DNA of 64,000 nucleotides from Pseudobacteriovorax antillogorgiicola. GTDB taxonomy: Bacteria > Bdellovibrionota_B > Oligoflexia > Oligoflexales > RGVZ01. The stretch is taken from contig CAMBEK010000006.1 of assembly GCA_945865565.1 (NCBI GenBank), forward strand, positions 36,937 to 100,936, written 5' to 3'. A model generated the notes under the pieces. That model was not told where the DNA came from. It saw nothing but the letters and a program-made list of their open reading frames with translations, and ran no database searches. The position numbers were made by a program, and so were the translations under genes. Below are positions 52,679 to 61,752 of the stretch, piece by piece. Each line of letters starts with the position of its first letter. The stretch's first letter is position 1.

Positions 52679-55060
52679 ATGGCCAATGACCGGATCCGCG
52701 AGCAATTGCTCCATGCCAACAAGCTGATTTTCGTCAAAGCCTATGGCGAGGCGGAAGCCGTTCTTGACCGGATTTCCCATGATCCGAAAGGTCGCCTCGA
52801 CATTCTCATTCATCTGCGCAGGATCGAACTGGCGCAGATGTTGGGAAATCTGCCCGAGCTGCGGCAAAACATGCTTCACAACTTCACGAGGATTTCCGCA
52901 ACACTTTCACCTGAGGCGCGCGAACAGGCCGATGTGGTGTTTCAACTCACGATGGCCCTCGCCGACCAGCATAGTGGAACCGTCAGTCCCGCAGACGCCA
53001 TGATCCGGTTCCAAGAATTGTTAAAGATCCACAAACCTCACCCGGCAATCCATTATGGCCTGGCGTTTGCTCTCGAGGGTTTGGGCAATAATGAACGTGC
53101 CATCTGGCACTATGAACAATCGATTCAGATCGATCCCGATTGGTATCCCTGCTACTTCGCCTTGAGCCAGCTGCACTACCAAAAAAAAGATGAGAAACAC
53201 GGCGACGAGTACTTCTTTCAGTTTGAGCAAGCGGCTCCGTACAATGTCTACGGCAATTTTGAAACACACCGGAAACTCTACATGGAGTTTTTCGACGAGG
53301 AACAATTGGACAAGGCCGCCGAATCCGTGATGTCCCTTTCGGCATGGTGGCGGGAAAATCGCGGAAGAACTGCCGACGAGATCCTGGTCTATGAGTCGTT
53401 TGCCTTGGGCAGGATTGCTCAGGCAAAGGGATCTCTCGAGGAATTTAAAAATCGTTTCAACGAAGCCAGGCTATTGGCTCGCACCATGATGGAGTCGCTG
53501 GAAACCGAAGAAAACACCCTTTATTTCGTCGCCCGCTCGGCCGATGAATTTAACGAGCCTGAGCTGGCGTTTGAGGTTTACCGCCATGTCCTGAAGCGTA
53601 ACGACTGCAATCCAAAACTGGTCCAGAAGATCGGCGGCCAATTTCTTTCAGCAGGCGAAGCCAGGATGGCCTGCGACCTCTTTCAAGATGCCTACAATGC
53701 CCTTCCCAATAGCCCCGAGATCCGGTTCTGTCTGCTCGTTGGCAGGTTGAAATTGGCCGGAGTCAATGTCGAGGAATACCTGATCTCTCGCGAACGCCTG
53801 AAGCAGGCGGTGGAAAATAATGGCGACAAGGTCGAGACCCTTGCTTTGCTGCACAGCCTCATGGCCAAGTTCCAAGACGACCCAGATATCCTTGGCAACG
53901 TCGCAGAAGTCTATTTAAAGATGGGGCACCTCACTAAGGCCACTCAATATTTTGACCGCATGTACGAACTGGACGGCAAAGCCCGCGCAACGGCAATCAA
54001 GTACGCCGGCTTCATAATGCAATACGGCGATCCCGACAAAGCGATGAAAATCCTGAACGAAGTCGCAGAAGAGCAACCGGGGTCAGGACCCACCGCCAAC
54101 GTTGAAAAGCCAGAGATCTATTGGCTCAAGGCAAACTACTTTGCCCGCAAGACTGACTTCAAGGCCTCGACTGCAATCCTGCAAAAGGCCATAGCCTTGG
54201 ACCCTTGGAACGTTTCTTATCTGCTCCAACTCAGCATTAACCTGCAAGAGATTGTCCGGGAGAAAGCCCCCGAAGAAGTCAGCGACGACGCCACACGAGA
54301 CCCGGCATTAATCGCACTAAGTTCGGGTGGCGAGGCCACGATCGACTGGAACGATTTTGATCGCCGGACGAAACTGACAGAAAAAGCCCATATCTTTGAT
54401 CTGGCTTACGCCCGGCGAAAGCTGCGTTTTCTTTACAGCAACGGCAATGTTGATTGCCTCGTCGAACTCATCCGGACATCCTGCCGCCACAGTCCCGAAA
54501 TCGCGACCTACGAAATCATCCGCCTGCTGAACACAAACTATGACAGCCCAAGCCTGTATTGGGCCCTCGGTCTGCTTTTCAAGGAACTATGGCAGCTTGA
54601 GACTGCCGGCATGTGGTTGGAACAGGCTCTCCTTAATCCACACCTTGATGACATCACCAGGCGCCGGTCCCTTTTGGAGCTGGCTGATTCATACATCTGG
54701 CGAAACGTGAATTTAAAGAAGGCTGTTGAATTCGCAAAACTCGCCATTGAACTGGGCGAACGTGCCAATGGCCGGGCAATCACAGTCTTGGCCCACGCCT
54801 ATTTGAAGCAAGGCAACATGCGCCAGGCGCAGACTTATTTGGAACAAGTCGACCATGACAAGGACGTTGAGGCGACCTTCTTGTTGGGCCTGCTGCACTA
54901 CCGCAACGGTGCCCGCCAGAACGCCAATCAAATCTGGAAACCTCTCATCACGGTGCGCAGCGAGAGCCTGCGCTTTCACAACATCAAACAAGAGATCCTG
55001 CGCTATTATTTTGAGGGCTCGCCCTATCTGAAAAATGCCGGGATAACGAACGCCAGCTGA
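52679..55060 (+). CDS. Large TPR-repeat protein
   Basis: 793 aa of helical repeats; clear TPR-like units include HPAIHYGLAFALEGLGNNERAIWHYEQSIQIDPDWYPCYFALSQLHY (about 120-165) and LGNVAEVYLKMGHLTKATQYFDRMYELDGKARATAIKYAGFIM (about 415-460). No signal peptide, so probably a cytoplasmic scaffold. ATG 52679 follows AAGGTG; the open frame to 52544 overlaps the previous gene and is not used. No partner can be named. Confidence 0.8.
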   Translation: MANDRIREQLLHANKLIFVKAYGEAEAVLDRISHDPKGRLDILIHLRRIELAQMLGNLPELRQNMLHNFTRISATLSPEAREQADVVFQLTMALADQHSGTVSPADAMIRFQELLKIHKPHPAIHYGLAFALEGLGNNERAIWHYEQSIQIDPDWYPCYFALSQLHYQKKDEKHGDEYFFQFEQAAPYNVYGNFETHRKLYMEFFDEEQLDKAAESVMSLSAWWRENRGRTADEILVYESFALGRIAQAKGSLEEFKNRFNEARLLARTMMESLETEENTLYFVARSADEFNEPELAFEVYRHVLKRNDCNPKLVQKIGGQFLSAGEARMACDLFQDAYNALPNSPEIRFCLLVGRLKLAGVNVEEYLISRERLKQAVENNGDKVETLALLHSLMAKFQDDPDILGNVAEVYLKMGHLTKATQYFDRMYELDGKARATAIKYAGFIMQYGDPDKAMKILNEVAEEQPGSGPTANVEKPEIYWLKANYFARKTDFKASTAILQKAIALDPWNVSYLLQLSINLQEIVREKAPEEVSDDATRDPALIALSSGGEATIDWNDFDRRTKLTEKAHIFDLAYARRKLRFLYSNGNVDCLVELIRTSCRHSPEIATYEIIRLLNTNYDSPSLYWALGLLFKELWQLETAGMWLEQALLNPHLDDITRRRSLLELADSYIWRNVNLKKAVEFAKLAIELGERANGRAITVLAHAYLKQGNMRQAQTYLEQVDHDKDVEATFLLGLLHYRNGARQNANQIWKPLITVRSESLRFHNIKQEILRYYFEGSPYLKNAGITNAS

Positions 55061-55121
55061 TCAATAATTAGGCAGAATTAACCGTTCGAAACTCATATTT
55101 GGCTACGCGGCCAATTAGATC

Positions 55122-55149
55122 TTGACTTCTTGCAAGCCGTCTCTACAAT
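55122..55149 (+). promoter_or_regulatory. Strong sigma-70-like promoter
   Basis: TTGACT (55122-55127), 16 bp, TACAAT (55144-55149): five of six matches in each box. It drives the zinc-knuckle protein, leaving a leader of about 120 bases containing an imperfect hairpin (CCACGCA...GCGGTGG, about 55186-55207). Confidence 0.65.
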
Positions 55150-55278
55150 CCCTAAACAGAAAATAGATTTTTAAAAAAAAACCAAACCACGCATGGATGC
55201 GCGGTGGCTTTGCAAAACAGACGAGTCAGGAGCAACAGTGCTTTTGTTTCGTCAGGACGCTTACTACAGGAGATCGCT

Positions 55279-55665
55279 TTGAAAGCACTTGACAGGGCTT
55301 CCAGTAACAACTCCGCAGAAAAAACCCTTAGCACTCACAATGAACATGCATCCACGAACACGCAGTCAAATCATTGCTTGCACTGCCAGCAAGACACAAA
55401 ATCACGCAGGCGGGATTTTTCAGAACAAACTTGGACCGTCCTCATGGTTTGGGGCGAGATCGATGCCAAGACAGTTGATCAACCGATTTGCGAACCATGT
55501 TACAACGAACTTCGGTATGTCCTGATCGACCGCACGGACGAGATTGAGTCCGCACTCAGCGACCATGCTGCCGGCGTAAAGCCTGCTGCAGTAAAGGCTG
55601 GCATTGCCCAGACTGTCGTCCCGGCAACGGGCAAAGGCAAAAAATCAGGAAAACAGGCAGGCTGA
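55279..55665 (+). CDS. Small protein with two CxxC knuckles
   Basis: 128 aa from TTG 55279, which has AGGAG six bases upstream; GTG 55204 is a longer in-frame option without RBS. CLHCQQ and CEPCYNEL sit 40 residues apart and may form one zinc site. The C-terminus is Lys/Ala-rich (GKGKKSGKQAG). Not recognised. It has its own strong promoter and terminator, so it is probably highly expressed. Confidence 0.7.
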   Translation: MKALDRASSNNSAEKTLSTHNEHASTNTQSNHCLHCQQDTKSRRRDFSEQTWTVLMVWGEIDAKTVDQPICEPCYNELRYVLIDRTDEIESALSDHAAGVKPAAVKAGIAQTVVPATGKGKKSGKQAG

Positions 55666-55734
55666 TCAGAACGGCCTGCGATTAATTTGAATTTTTTGTA
55701 AATTCACAAAATCGTACGTTTAAAGCAATCAATC

Positions 55735-55767
55735 AAAAGACCCGCGCGAAGCGGGTCTTTTTTTTTG
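55735..55767 (+). terminator. Rho-independent terminator
   Basis: AAGACCCGC pairs with GCGGGTCTT across a short loop, followed by a run of nine or more T. Ends the zinc-knuckle gene. Confidence 0.95.
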
Positions 55768-55838
55768 ACATCCCGACTTAAGGCTATCCTGAAATGGCTC
55801 CGAATGAGGGACATCCGTTTTTCTGCAGGAGACTTTGG

Positions 55839-57350
55839 ATGAATCCTTTGTTGCAATCATTCATAAATCGCTATTCGCAATCCACGGTGAATGCCCTTCA
55901 GGCAAAACCAGGCTTTCGTGACTATGTCACTTGCCTGACCCCACTTTGGAATGGCCAAAACGGCACCGTCGTTGAACAAGCTTCAGCGATTGTCAGCGCA
56001 AATCCGGACCACGAAATGCGATTTGCGATTTATCGCCTGTGGATCGAAGCCCTGGCAGACGCGGGGGAAAAACTTTCTCTCCATGCCCTGCAGGAACACC
56101 TGCTCATGCGTGGTGAGGCGGCTCCAGAAGACCGCGTCACGTACATGGCCTTAAGGGGACTAATCCACATGGAACTGGACCGCACCCATGCGGCGCGCCT
56201 CATGCTCAGAGCGATCACCAATGAGACCAACAACCCATATGCAATGGAACTAAATCAGGCGGTCCTAACCAGAGAACTGACTCCTGTTGAACTTCCAGCA
56301 CTGGTGCAGATGACGGCCCCCTTTGCCGACTATGTTGTCTGGCAAAGTTTGGTCCGAAACTTTGTGGCAGTGAACCAGCGCCATCGCGCAGAACCGTGCG
56401 TTGACCTTGTTGATTGGATTTTCGTCGGCAATCCGATGCGGGACGTTTGCTATTTCCATTGGACCAGTGAGCTGAACGACTGGACGTCGTCACTTGAACA
56501 CGCTGAACATTTGGCCAGCACCTTTCCGGCGCATCCCGATTACGCATTTTATGCCGCGCATGCTGCATTTAAACTAAACCGCTTCAGTCAGACTATTGCA
56601 ACCCTTGAAGGGGCCAAATCGATTCGTTTGGAGACAGATGCGGATGCGTCTCTGTTGCTTGGACAGGCCTGCAAACAAATCGGAATGCAAAAACAAGATT
56701 CAAAAATCCTGGAAAAGGCCCGTAAAACCCTGACCAGGGCCAGTAAACTGCTGAGCCGCGAGGGGATTACCCCAATGGCTCCAGAGCTCATGATCCAAGA
56801 GATCAACGAGGCCCTTGGCGAAACCCCGGCCACACCTGCCGAGTCAAAGTCGCTGTTCAGGCCAACGAAGGCCTGGCTGGTAAAGCTCTCGACACGCCGC
56901 TACCAGGAACTTCGGATGAGCCGTGAGTCCGCTGTGGAGCATCTTGTCCGACCTCTCGGTGGCGATGCCCAGCCAGGTGACCTGTGTTTCTTCGCCGTGG
57001 ATGATACCCATGGCAAGGAAGACGGAGCATGGAAGATCGCTGCCATCTACACAGTTGATTCGCAACCCGTTTGGCATCCGTACTGGCGCCAGCAATCAGC
57101 ACTGCAATTGATTTCGATGCCTAAAAAACTGATCACGGTCGATGTCAAAATCATGGATGAACCGCAAGCAGGTCCTGGCAAAAAACAGGCAAAAGCAAGC
57201 AAGCTTCCCAAAGACCATCCGTTCCGCTTTGGCGTATTTCAATTGGAGGAAGGCGCTCTTGATTTAATACAAGAGGCCATCCGCCAGCATCAGCAAGGTG
57301 AACCGAAAAATACAAATTACAATGAAACCTCAAGCCACAAGGCGGTCTGA
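55839..57350 (+). CDS. Hypothetical cytoplasmic protein, helical-repeat-like
   Basis: 503 aa, no family recognised. The N-terminal two thirds are alternating helices with TPR flavour (LASTFPAHPDYAFYAAHAAFKLNRFSQTIATLEGAK, about 220-255). A C-terminal part (about 340-470) resembles a compact beta domain (GDLCFFAVDDTHGKEDGAWKIAAIYTV). AGGAG precedes ATG 55839. Two bases separate it from the next gene, so the pair should be co-transcribed. Confidence 0.7.
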   Translation: MNPLLQSFINRYSQSTVNALQAKPGFRDYVTCLTPLWNGQNGTVVEQASAIVSANPDHEMRFAIYRLWIEALADAGEKLSLHALQEHLLMRGEAAPEDRVTYMALRGLIHMELDRTHAARLMLRAITNETNNPYAMELNQAVLTRELTPVELPALVQMTAPFADYVVWQSLVRNFVAVNQRHRAEPCVDLVDWIFVGNPMRDVCYFHWTSELNDWTSSLEHAEHLASTFPAHPDYAFYAAHAAFKLNRFSQTIATLEGAKSIRLETDADASLLLGQACKQIGMQKQDSKILEKARKTLTRASKLLSREGITPMAPELMIQEINEALGETPATPAESKSLFRPTKAWLVKLSTRRYQELRMSRESAVEHLVRPLGGDAQPGDLCFFAVDDTHGKEDGAWKIAAIYTVDSQPVWHPYWRQQSALQLISMPKKLITVDVKIMDEPQAGPGKKQAKASKLPKDHPFRFGVFQLEEGALDLIQEAIRQHQQGEPKNTNYNETSSHKAV

Positions 57351-57352
57351 GC

Positions 57353-58291
57353 ATGACGGCAAACAGGAACTGGCAGATCTTCAAGATCGCAACTACAGCT
57401 AGAACCATCGCAGCCCTTGCAGTGTACCTATGCACTGGTCCTGCTGCTGCTGAATCCGGTAAATCCAAAGCGCCGCTTCCGGCCACGGCCAACAAGGCCA
57501 CTTCAAGCGCGGGGGACACCTCACAAGAAATCGTCGCTAGTGCAGATGGAAGAATCCAAGTCGGTTCATCGGGATTTTCCATGATGCCGCCCGCGGGCTG
57601 GAAGGTCCGAAATAACGTCCCGGGACTCTCTCTTGTCCTCGAGGCACGTGAAGAAAAATCAATGAAGTATCGCAGCACCATTCAGGTCCGTGTGGCTGAT
57701 GGCCCGAGATACCTGGACTCCGTTGGGATTGCCGATTTTCAGGAAGAGATCACGGATAAGCTTGGTCGGGAAGGCGGTAGCCTGCGAGATTTCACAGTTC
57801 GCAACTCCGAACTGGTCAAGACCGACGAAGGCCGCGAAGCGCTTTTGGTTTACACTGGCTTCAACATGAACGGAGTCGACCTGCTTCAGGCTCACCTGAT
57901 GATCAGCAACGAAAACCAAAATGTTGTCATCACCTACACGGACTTGTCTGACAAATTTGATTCAAATGCGGCAGATGCACCCCTTGGAATTGCTTGGGCC
58001 GCAATGACCACTGCGCAAGTTCCTGGAAAAAATCCAGAACGCTTTGCCGGACCGATTCAGATCGCGGCGCTGGCAGGACTCTTGATCGTTTTTATTGCTG
58101 TACTGCTCACGATCCGCAACGCCTTGGCGCGCAAGGCTTATGTTCGGGCTGGAACTGGTGCAGAGTCAGACATGAACATGAACCGTGACAATTTAAATAC
58201 AAATCCACCATCGAGCCTGATGGCGATCTCGAGCGAGGATCTTCTTGAATCCGGATCACCGATGAGCATCGAACCACGCCAGGCAGCTTGA
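57353..58291 (+). CDS. Exported membrane-anchored protein with PsbP-like domain
   Basis: 312 aa. Signal peptide (about 1-33), a linker, a domain starting GFSMMPPAGWKVRNN and spanning about 68-215 that is PsbP/lipoprotein-like in the GF-M-x-P--W pattern, then one C-terminal transmembrane helix (IAALAGLLIVFIAVLLTI, about 237-254) and a cytoplasmic tail of 60 residues rich in Asn/Ser. Function unknown. Second gene after the helical-repeat protein; convergent with the SRAP gene. Confidence 0.65.
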   Translation: MTANRNWQIFKIATTARTIAALAVYLCTGPAAAESGKSKAPLPATANKATSSAGDTSQEIVASADGRIQVGSSGFSMMPPAGWKVRNNVPGLSLVLEAREEKSMKYRSTIQVRVADGPRYLDSVGIADFQEEITDKLGREGGSLRDFTVRNSELVKTDEGREALLVYTGFNMNGVDLLQAHLMISNENQNVVITYTDLSDKFDSNAADAPLGIAWAAMTTAQVPGKNPERFAGPIQIAALAGLLIVFIAVLLTIRNALARKAYVRAGTGAESDMNMNRDNLNTNPPSSLMAISSEDLLESGSPMSIEPRQAA

Positions 58292-58308
58292 GCGCTTTGC
58301 GTCGAGGA

Positions 58309-59100
58309 TCAGTTCGCAAGGCGATATATAAAATGAATCTTCTCCTGCCGCCTGAGCGAGTCACGCTCAAGCGGCTTTGCTTTAAGCCAATCCAATGCCG
58401 CCGAGTGGGTCAAATGCAGGGGGCACCGCTCATGACCGGCATTCAAGATTTCTTCCGGCGCCGGGCCTGTAATGATCGCAAAACCGCCGTCAGGCCCCTT
58501 GAAACCAGGATCTTGCGCGTGGCGGGAAACGAGTACCGGGACATATAGTTCCGAAGAACCCTCAGGCGAAATAATGATTGTGACCTTGCGATCTGCAACT
58601 GGTTTTTTTTCCGACTCAGATGGTCGAAATTTTTTACCGGATTCTTCGACAGATTTTTTACGTGATGCCATTTTATCTGCAAAGAGCCTTTCAATTTCTT
58701 TCAACTTAACCTGCCCATCCTTGAGCAAGTCTGCGACCTGAACCCACTCATGAAACGCCTTGACCTTAACGACACCAGTGGCAATTCCAGGACAACCCAA
58801 CCAAAATGACGACCCGATATTTTCGAGCCTGGCATTGTACGTTGTGTAACGCTCCGGATGGTCAATGTCGGGTGAGGGCCAAGCGCCGTAACGCATGGGC
58901 TCAATGTGCCCTGCCGTCACGACCGGTGCAAAATTTCCCGGAAATATCTGCTCTCGACTGAAATCTACGAATTTCTTCGGATTTTCCTGATGCAGATTTT
59001 CGTAATCTGCAAAGGAATCCCGGACTGAAGTCGCACCAAATTCCGCTTCAAGCAACTTCAGTGACTTCTGTGACTTCTGAATCATGGGCGAATAGCACAT
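58309..59100 (-). CDS. SRAP-domain (YedK/HMCES-like) abasic-site protein
   Basis: 263 aa. Cys2 (MCYSPM) is placed to become the N-terminal nucleophile that crosslinks abasic sites in single-stranded DNA, so I start at ATG 59100. Other SRAP signatures: GNFAPV (N56), YNARLEN (N89), AFHEWV (E118) and GFAIITGPAPEEILNAGHERCPLHL (H223), which match YedK's NAR, FEW and H-D/E-R-x-P. Between about 130 and 190 is a Lys/Glu-rich insert absent from YedK. It follows a class II amidotransferase gene on the same strand after 33 bp. Confidence 0.82.
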   Translation of the reverse strand: MCYSPMIQKSQKSLKLLEAEFGATSVRDSFADYENLHQENPKKFVDFSREQIFPGNFAPVVTAGHIEPMRYGAWPSPDIDHPERYTTYNARLENIGSSFWLGCPGIATGVVKVKAFHEWVQVADLLKDGQVKLKEIERLFADKMASRKKSVEESGKKFRPSESEKKPVADRKVTIIISPEGSSELYVPVLVSRHAQDPGFKGPDGGFAIITGPAPEEILNAGHERCPLHLTHSAALDWLKAKPLERDSLRRQEKIHFIYRLAN

Positions 59101-59133
59101 GTAAGATTCATCCACGGGCGTTTTAGCAAGACC

Positions 59134-59994
59134 TCAGTCTTCAATTTTCCGGAGTTCAACGTCTCCACCGGGACTGGCGATGACAAAGTGATTTGGTTTG
59201 ACCAGGGTCCAATCCTTTTCAACCTTGGTCAATTTCTCTGACACCACAAGAACCGAAGAATTATGCGATTCGGCATGCTCCATCCGGCACTCGCCGTTTT
59301 CTACGGCGTATCGAGATCCCGACGAATAGTAGAGCGTAAGAGGCTCTTCCTTCGGGTCTGAAACATAGCGGGCCGCCACCAGCCAATGGCCATTCGTTAG
59401 CGCCATATTGAGCCATGTCCCGTCGGTGATGTTCTTTGCCAGCTTGATTTGTTTGATCTCCCGGATCACGTCCTGGACAATGTCTGCCATTTTTTTCCCA
59501 GTCGCCTTGCCCATCGGTATTTTACGAAGGCGGTCGACACAAAGGGCAAAAAAATGTTCCGAGTCCGTCTGACCATGAACCCAGGCATAGGTATCATCAG
59601 ACAATCGGTGCCTGACTTCGCGCTTGATCGAGTCAAATCCCTCGATGCTACCGTTGTGCATGAACATGAATTCGCGAAAGTGAAAGGGATGGCAATTTGA
59701 TTCAGAAGTCTCGCCAAAACTCGCTGCACGAACATGAGCGAACATACAATGAGATTCGATCTTCGGAGCGATGTTTCGCAGGTTTCGATTGCTCCATGCT
59801 GGATTTACCGAAACAAAAACCGCAGGCCTTGGATCAATGTGCTGCGTGTACCACCCAATCCCAAAGCCATCGCCATTCAGGGGCTCTTCGATTTCATGGG
59901 CATTGATGCTTTGCTTCACCAGGGAATTCGACGGCTGATAAATCAGCTTGTCCATGACAACCGGCTGGCCTTTGTAGGCAAGGAATCGACACAT
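59134..59994 (-). CDS. Class II glutamine amidotransferase (YafJ-like)
   Basis: 286 aa. N-terminal MCRFLAY puts the catalytic Cys at position 2; GDGFGIGWY, HVRAASFG, NCHPFHFREFMFMHNGSI and QTDSEHFF are Ntn-type class II GATase marks seen in YafJ/EgtC relatives. No synthase domain. GGAGG stands six bases before the ATG. Forms a two-gene unit with the SRAP gene; both depend on an N-terminal Cys, though by different folds. Confidence 0.9.
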   Translation of the reverse strand: MCRFLAYKGQPVVMDKLIYQPSNSLVKQSINAHEIEEPLNGDGFGIGWYTQHIDPRPAVFVSVNPAWSNRNLRNIAPKIESHCMFAHVRAASFGETSESNCHPFHFREFMFMHNGSIEGFDSIKREVRHRLSDDTYAWVHGQTDSEHFFALCVDRLRKIPMGKATGKKMADIVQDVIREIKQIKLAKNITDGTWLNMALTNGHWLVAARYVSDPKEEPLTLYYSSGSRYAVENGECRMEHAESHNSSVLVVSEKLTKVEKDWTLVKPNHFVIASPGGDVELRKIED

Positions 59995-60017
59995 AAAGCA
60001 CCTCCACCGTCATTGTA

Positions 60018-61661
60018 TCACCGGCATCCTGTGATTTGTGATCCACTGCCATCGGCTTCAGCCCACTGGCTCAAAGTTGGATCACGGGTCACGAGAGGGG
60101 CCGACCAACCTGAGGCCGCAATCCCCTCCTGTTCGGATGCCGAGAATCTGTTCCAGTCGGTACACCAAACTCCATCGGCCTGGGCCACCGCACGGGAGAA
60201 CGCACTTTCCGGTGACGCCAGATTGTACACTTCATTGTAGGTAGATTCGTTCATCCCAAGAAGTTCTGCGAGTCCTGATTTTTCGCGCCCCAGATACGGA
60301 ATGCCCGCCGAAATAAATGAGGTTTCGGGACCACGCCGCGTTACATAGATAACTTTGCCACAGCCGGCAGCCTTCAATACTTGCACAGGATGCAGATCGG
60401 CCCATCCCCCAAGTGACAGGGCCCCAGCCATTACCTCGCCATCTGCAAATTCTGTATAGGATCCAAGGGAGGGCTCTCGTGGCGATTTTTCCAGGATTTC
60501 ACGCCATGCCTTTGCGTGCCCAAGATTGATGGCTTTGTTTGATTTGCCATCGCCATTGGATTCGCGCCATGTTTTGACCGGATCGACACCGAGTGAAGAC
60601 GACACCCAGTATCCAAATCCAACATCGCCGAAGTTAAAATTCAATTGACGAGTAGCACCACGGTGATAGTCGGTTTTGTATCGACGCAGGGTATTGACCG
60701 CTGCAGGCGAGGTCACGACCGACGTGATCATGATGTTTTTCAGACGCGATCCGGGCTCATCCATCAACCTTGACTTGGCTATCGCGTTGCGATTTTTTCG
60801 CCAGTCACGAACCAGCCCGGAGAACCTGACTCCACAGGTTCCTTGTGATGTCAGCTTCGGCGCCAATTCCTTCCAGGTTTTTTCCTCTGTCCCCGAGCCA
60901 CAGGCAGCGATAAATCCAGCCATTTCAGCCTGCGAACCGCCGTAACCTGCGTAAAAATCGGCGATTCTGCCGACAAGGTTGATCAAGTGTGGAAAGTTGA
61001 TCAGGCCCGGCCGAAAAAAGACATCGGCGTCGGAGGCATCCAGGTCGACCAAAGACATTGCCGCCTTTTTAACCTCTTCAACCCTGTTTTTATAGTCCCC
61101 AATGTTTTGATCATTTGCGGGATCAAGGGCATCGAGAATTTCCGGATTGATCAGTTCTTTGATGTCATCGCTCGCAAAAATCTGTAGCAGATCGGCAGCA
61201 GTCTTTTGAAATTCTGCCGGTGGAAAATGCAGGCTTGCTTGCCCCTTGAGGCGGCCTGCCAAAGTCCCTATCCCGATCAGTGCCTTCCATTCTGGTGCAT
61301 CCAATACCTCTTGGGTGTATCCGGCGATGGACTTGAGCAGCAACGAGATCGCCCTGCTCCGATGTTCTCCCTGCAAAAAGTTAACGGCGGGATTCATCAA
61401 GATGCTTTCATACAGGAACGTGGTGATCGTTCCAGAACTGCCCCCTGCCATGGCCTGAACCTCGCCCCAACGACTGGTGATCTTCGCCAGGGCCGTTGTA
61501 TGGGCCATAAGATGCGTTCCGTTGCCGCGCAAGGCGACACAACGCTCGAGGGGTTCAGGTGTGATCGCTTTCATTGCAGAAGCCGGCGCCTTCGGCCTGG
61601 GAAAGCAGGCTGCAACTGGGAAAAGGCAAGCGACCGTCAGGACACTAAAAAGTCGACGCAT
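60018..61661 (-). CDS. Patatin-like lipoprotein
   Basis: 547 aa. Lipobox VAAC (about residue 19). Patatin-like features: RGNGTH (45-50) as an oxyanion loop in place of the Gly-rich GGGxxG, GGSSG (73-77) with Ser75 of G-x-S-x-G, and FADGEV with D407 as the second member of the dyad. Likely an outer-membrane or periplasmic lipolytic enzyme. ATG 61661 directly follows a terminator's U-tract with no visible RBS, so the message may be leaderless or the start poorly translated. Confidence 0.7.
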   Translation of the reverse strand: MRRLFSVLTVACLFPVAACFPRPKAPASAMKAITPEPLERCVALRGNGTHLMAHTTALAKITSRWGEVQAMAGGSSGTITTFLYESILMNPAVNFLQGEHRSRAISLLLKSIAGYTQEVLDAPEWKALIGIGTLAGRLKGQASLHFPPAEFQKTAADLLQIFASDDIKELINPEILDALDPANDQNIGDYKNRVEEVKKAAMSLVDLDASDADVFFRPGLINFPHLINLVGRIADFYAGYGGSQAEMAGFIAACGSGTEEKTWKELAPKLTSQGTCGVRFSGLVRDWRKNRNAIAKSRLMDEPGSRLKNIMITSVVTSPAAVNTLRRYKTDYHRGATRQLNFNFGDVGFGYWVSSSLGVDPVKTWRESNGDGKSNKAINLGHAKAWREILEKSPREPSLGSYTEFADGEVMAGALSLGGWADLHPVQVLKAAGCGKVIYVTRRGPETSFISAGIPYLGREKSGLAELLGMNESTYNEVYNLASPESAFSRAVAQADGVWCTDWNRFSASEQEGIAASGWSAPLVTRDPTLSQWAEADGSGSQITGCR

Positions 61662-61708
61662 AAAAAAAACCTGCGCGAAATTTGGGTTTAACCAATTTTC
61701 GCACAGGC
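61662..61708 (-). terminator. Terminator/attenuator between lipoprotein and patatin-like gene
   Basis: On the minus strand CCTGTGCGAAAATT pairs with AAATTTCGCGCAGG, then eight T that run straight into the ATG at 61661. It ends the 61753-63021 gene and probably prevents, or conditionally allows, read-through into the next. Confidence 0.85.
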
Positions 61709-61752
61709 TGGGCCCGCGATCAAATCACGGGGACCAAAAACCTGAATGCAGA

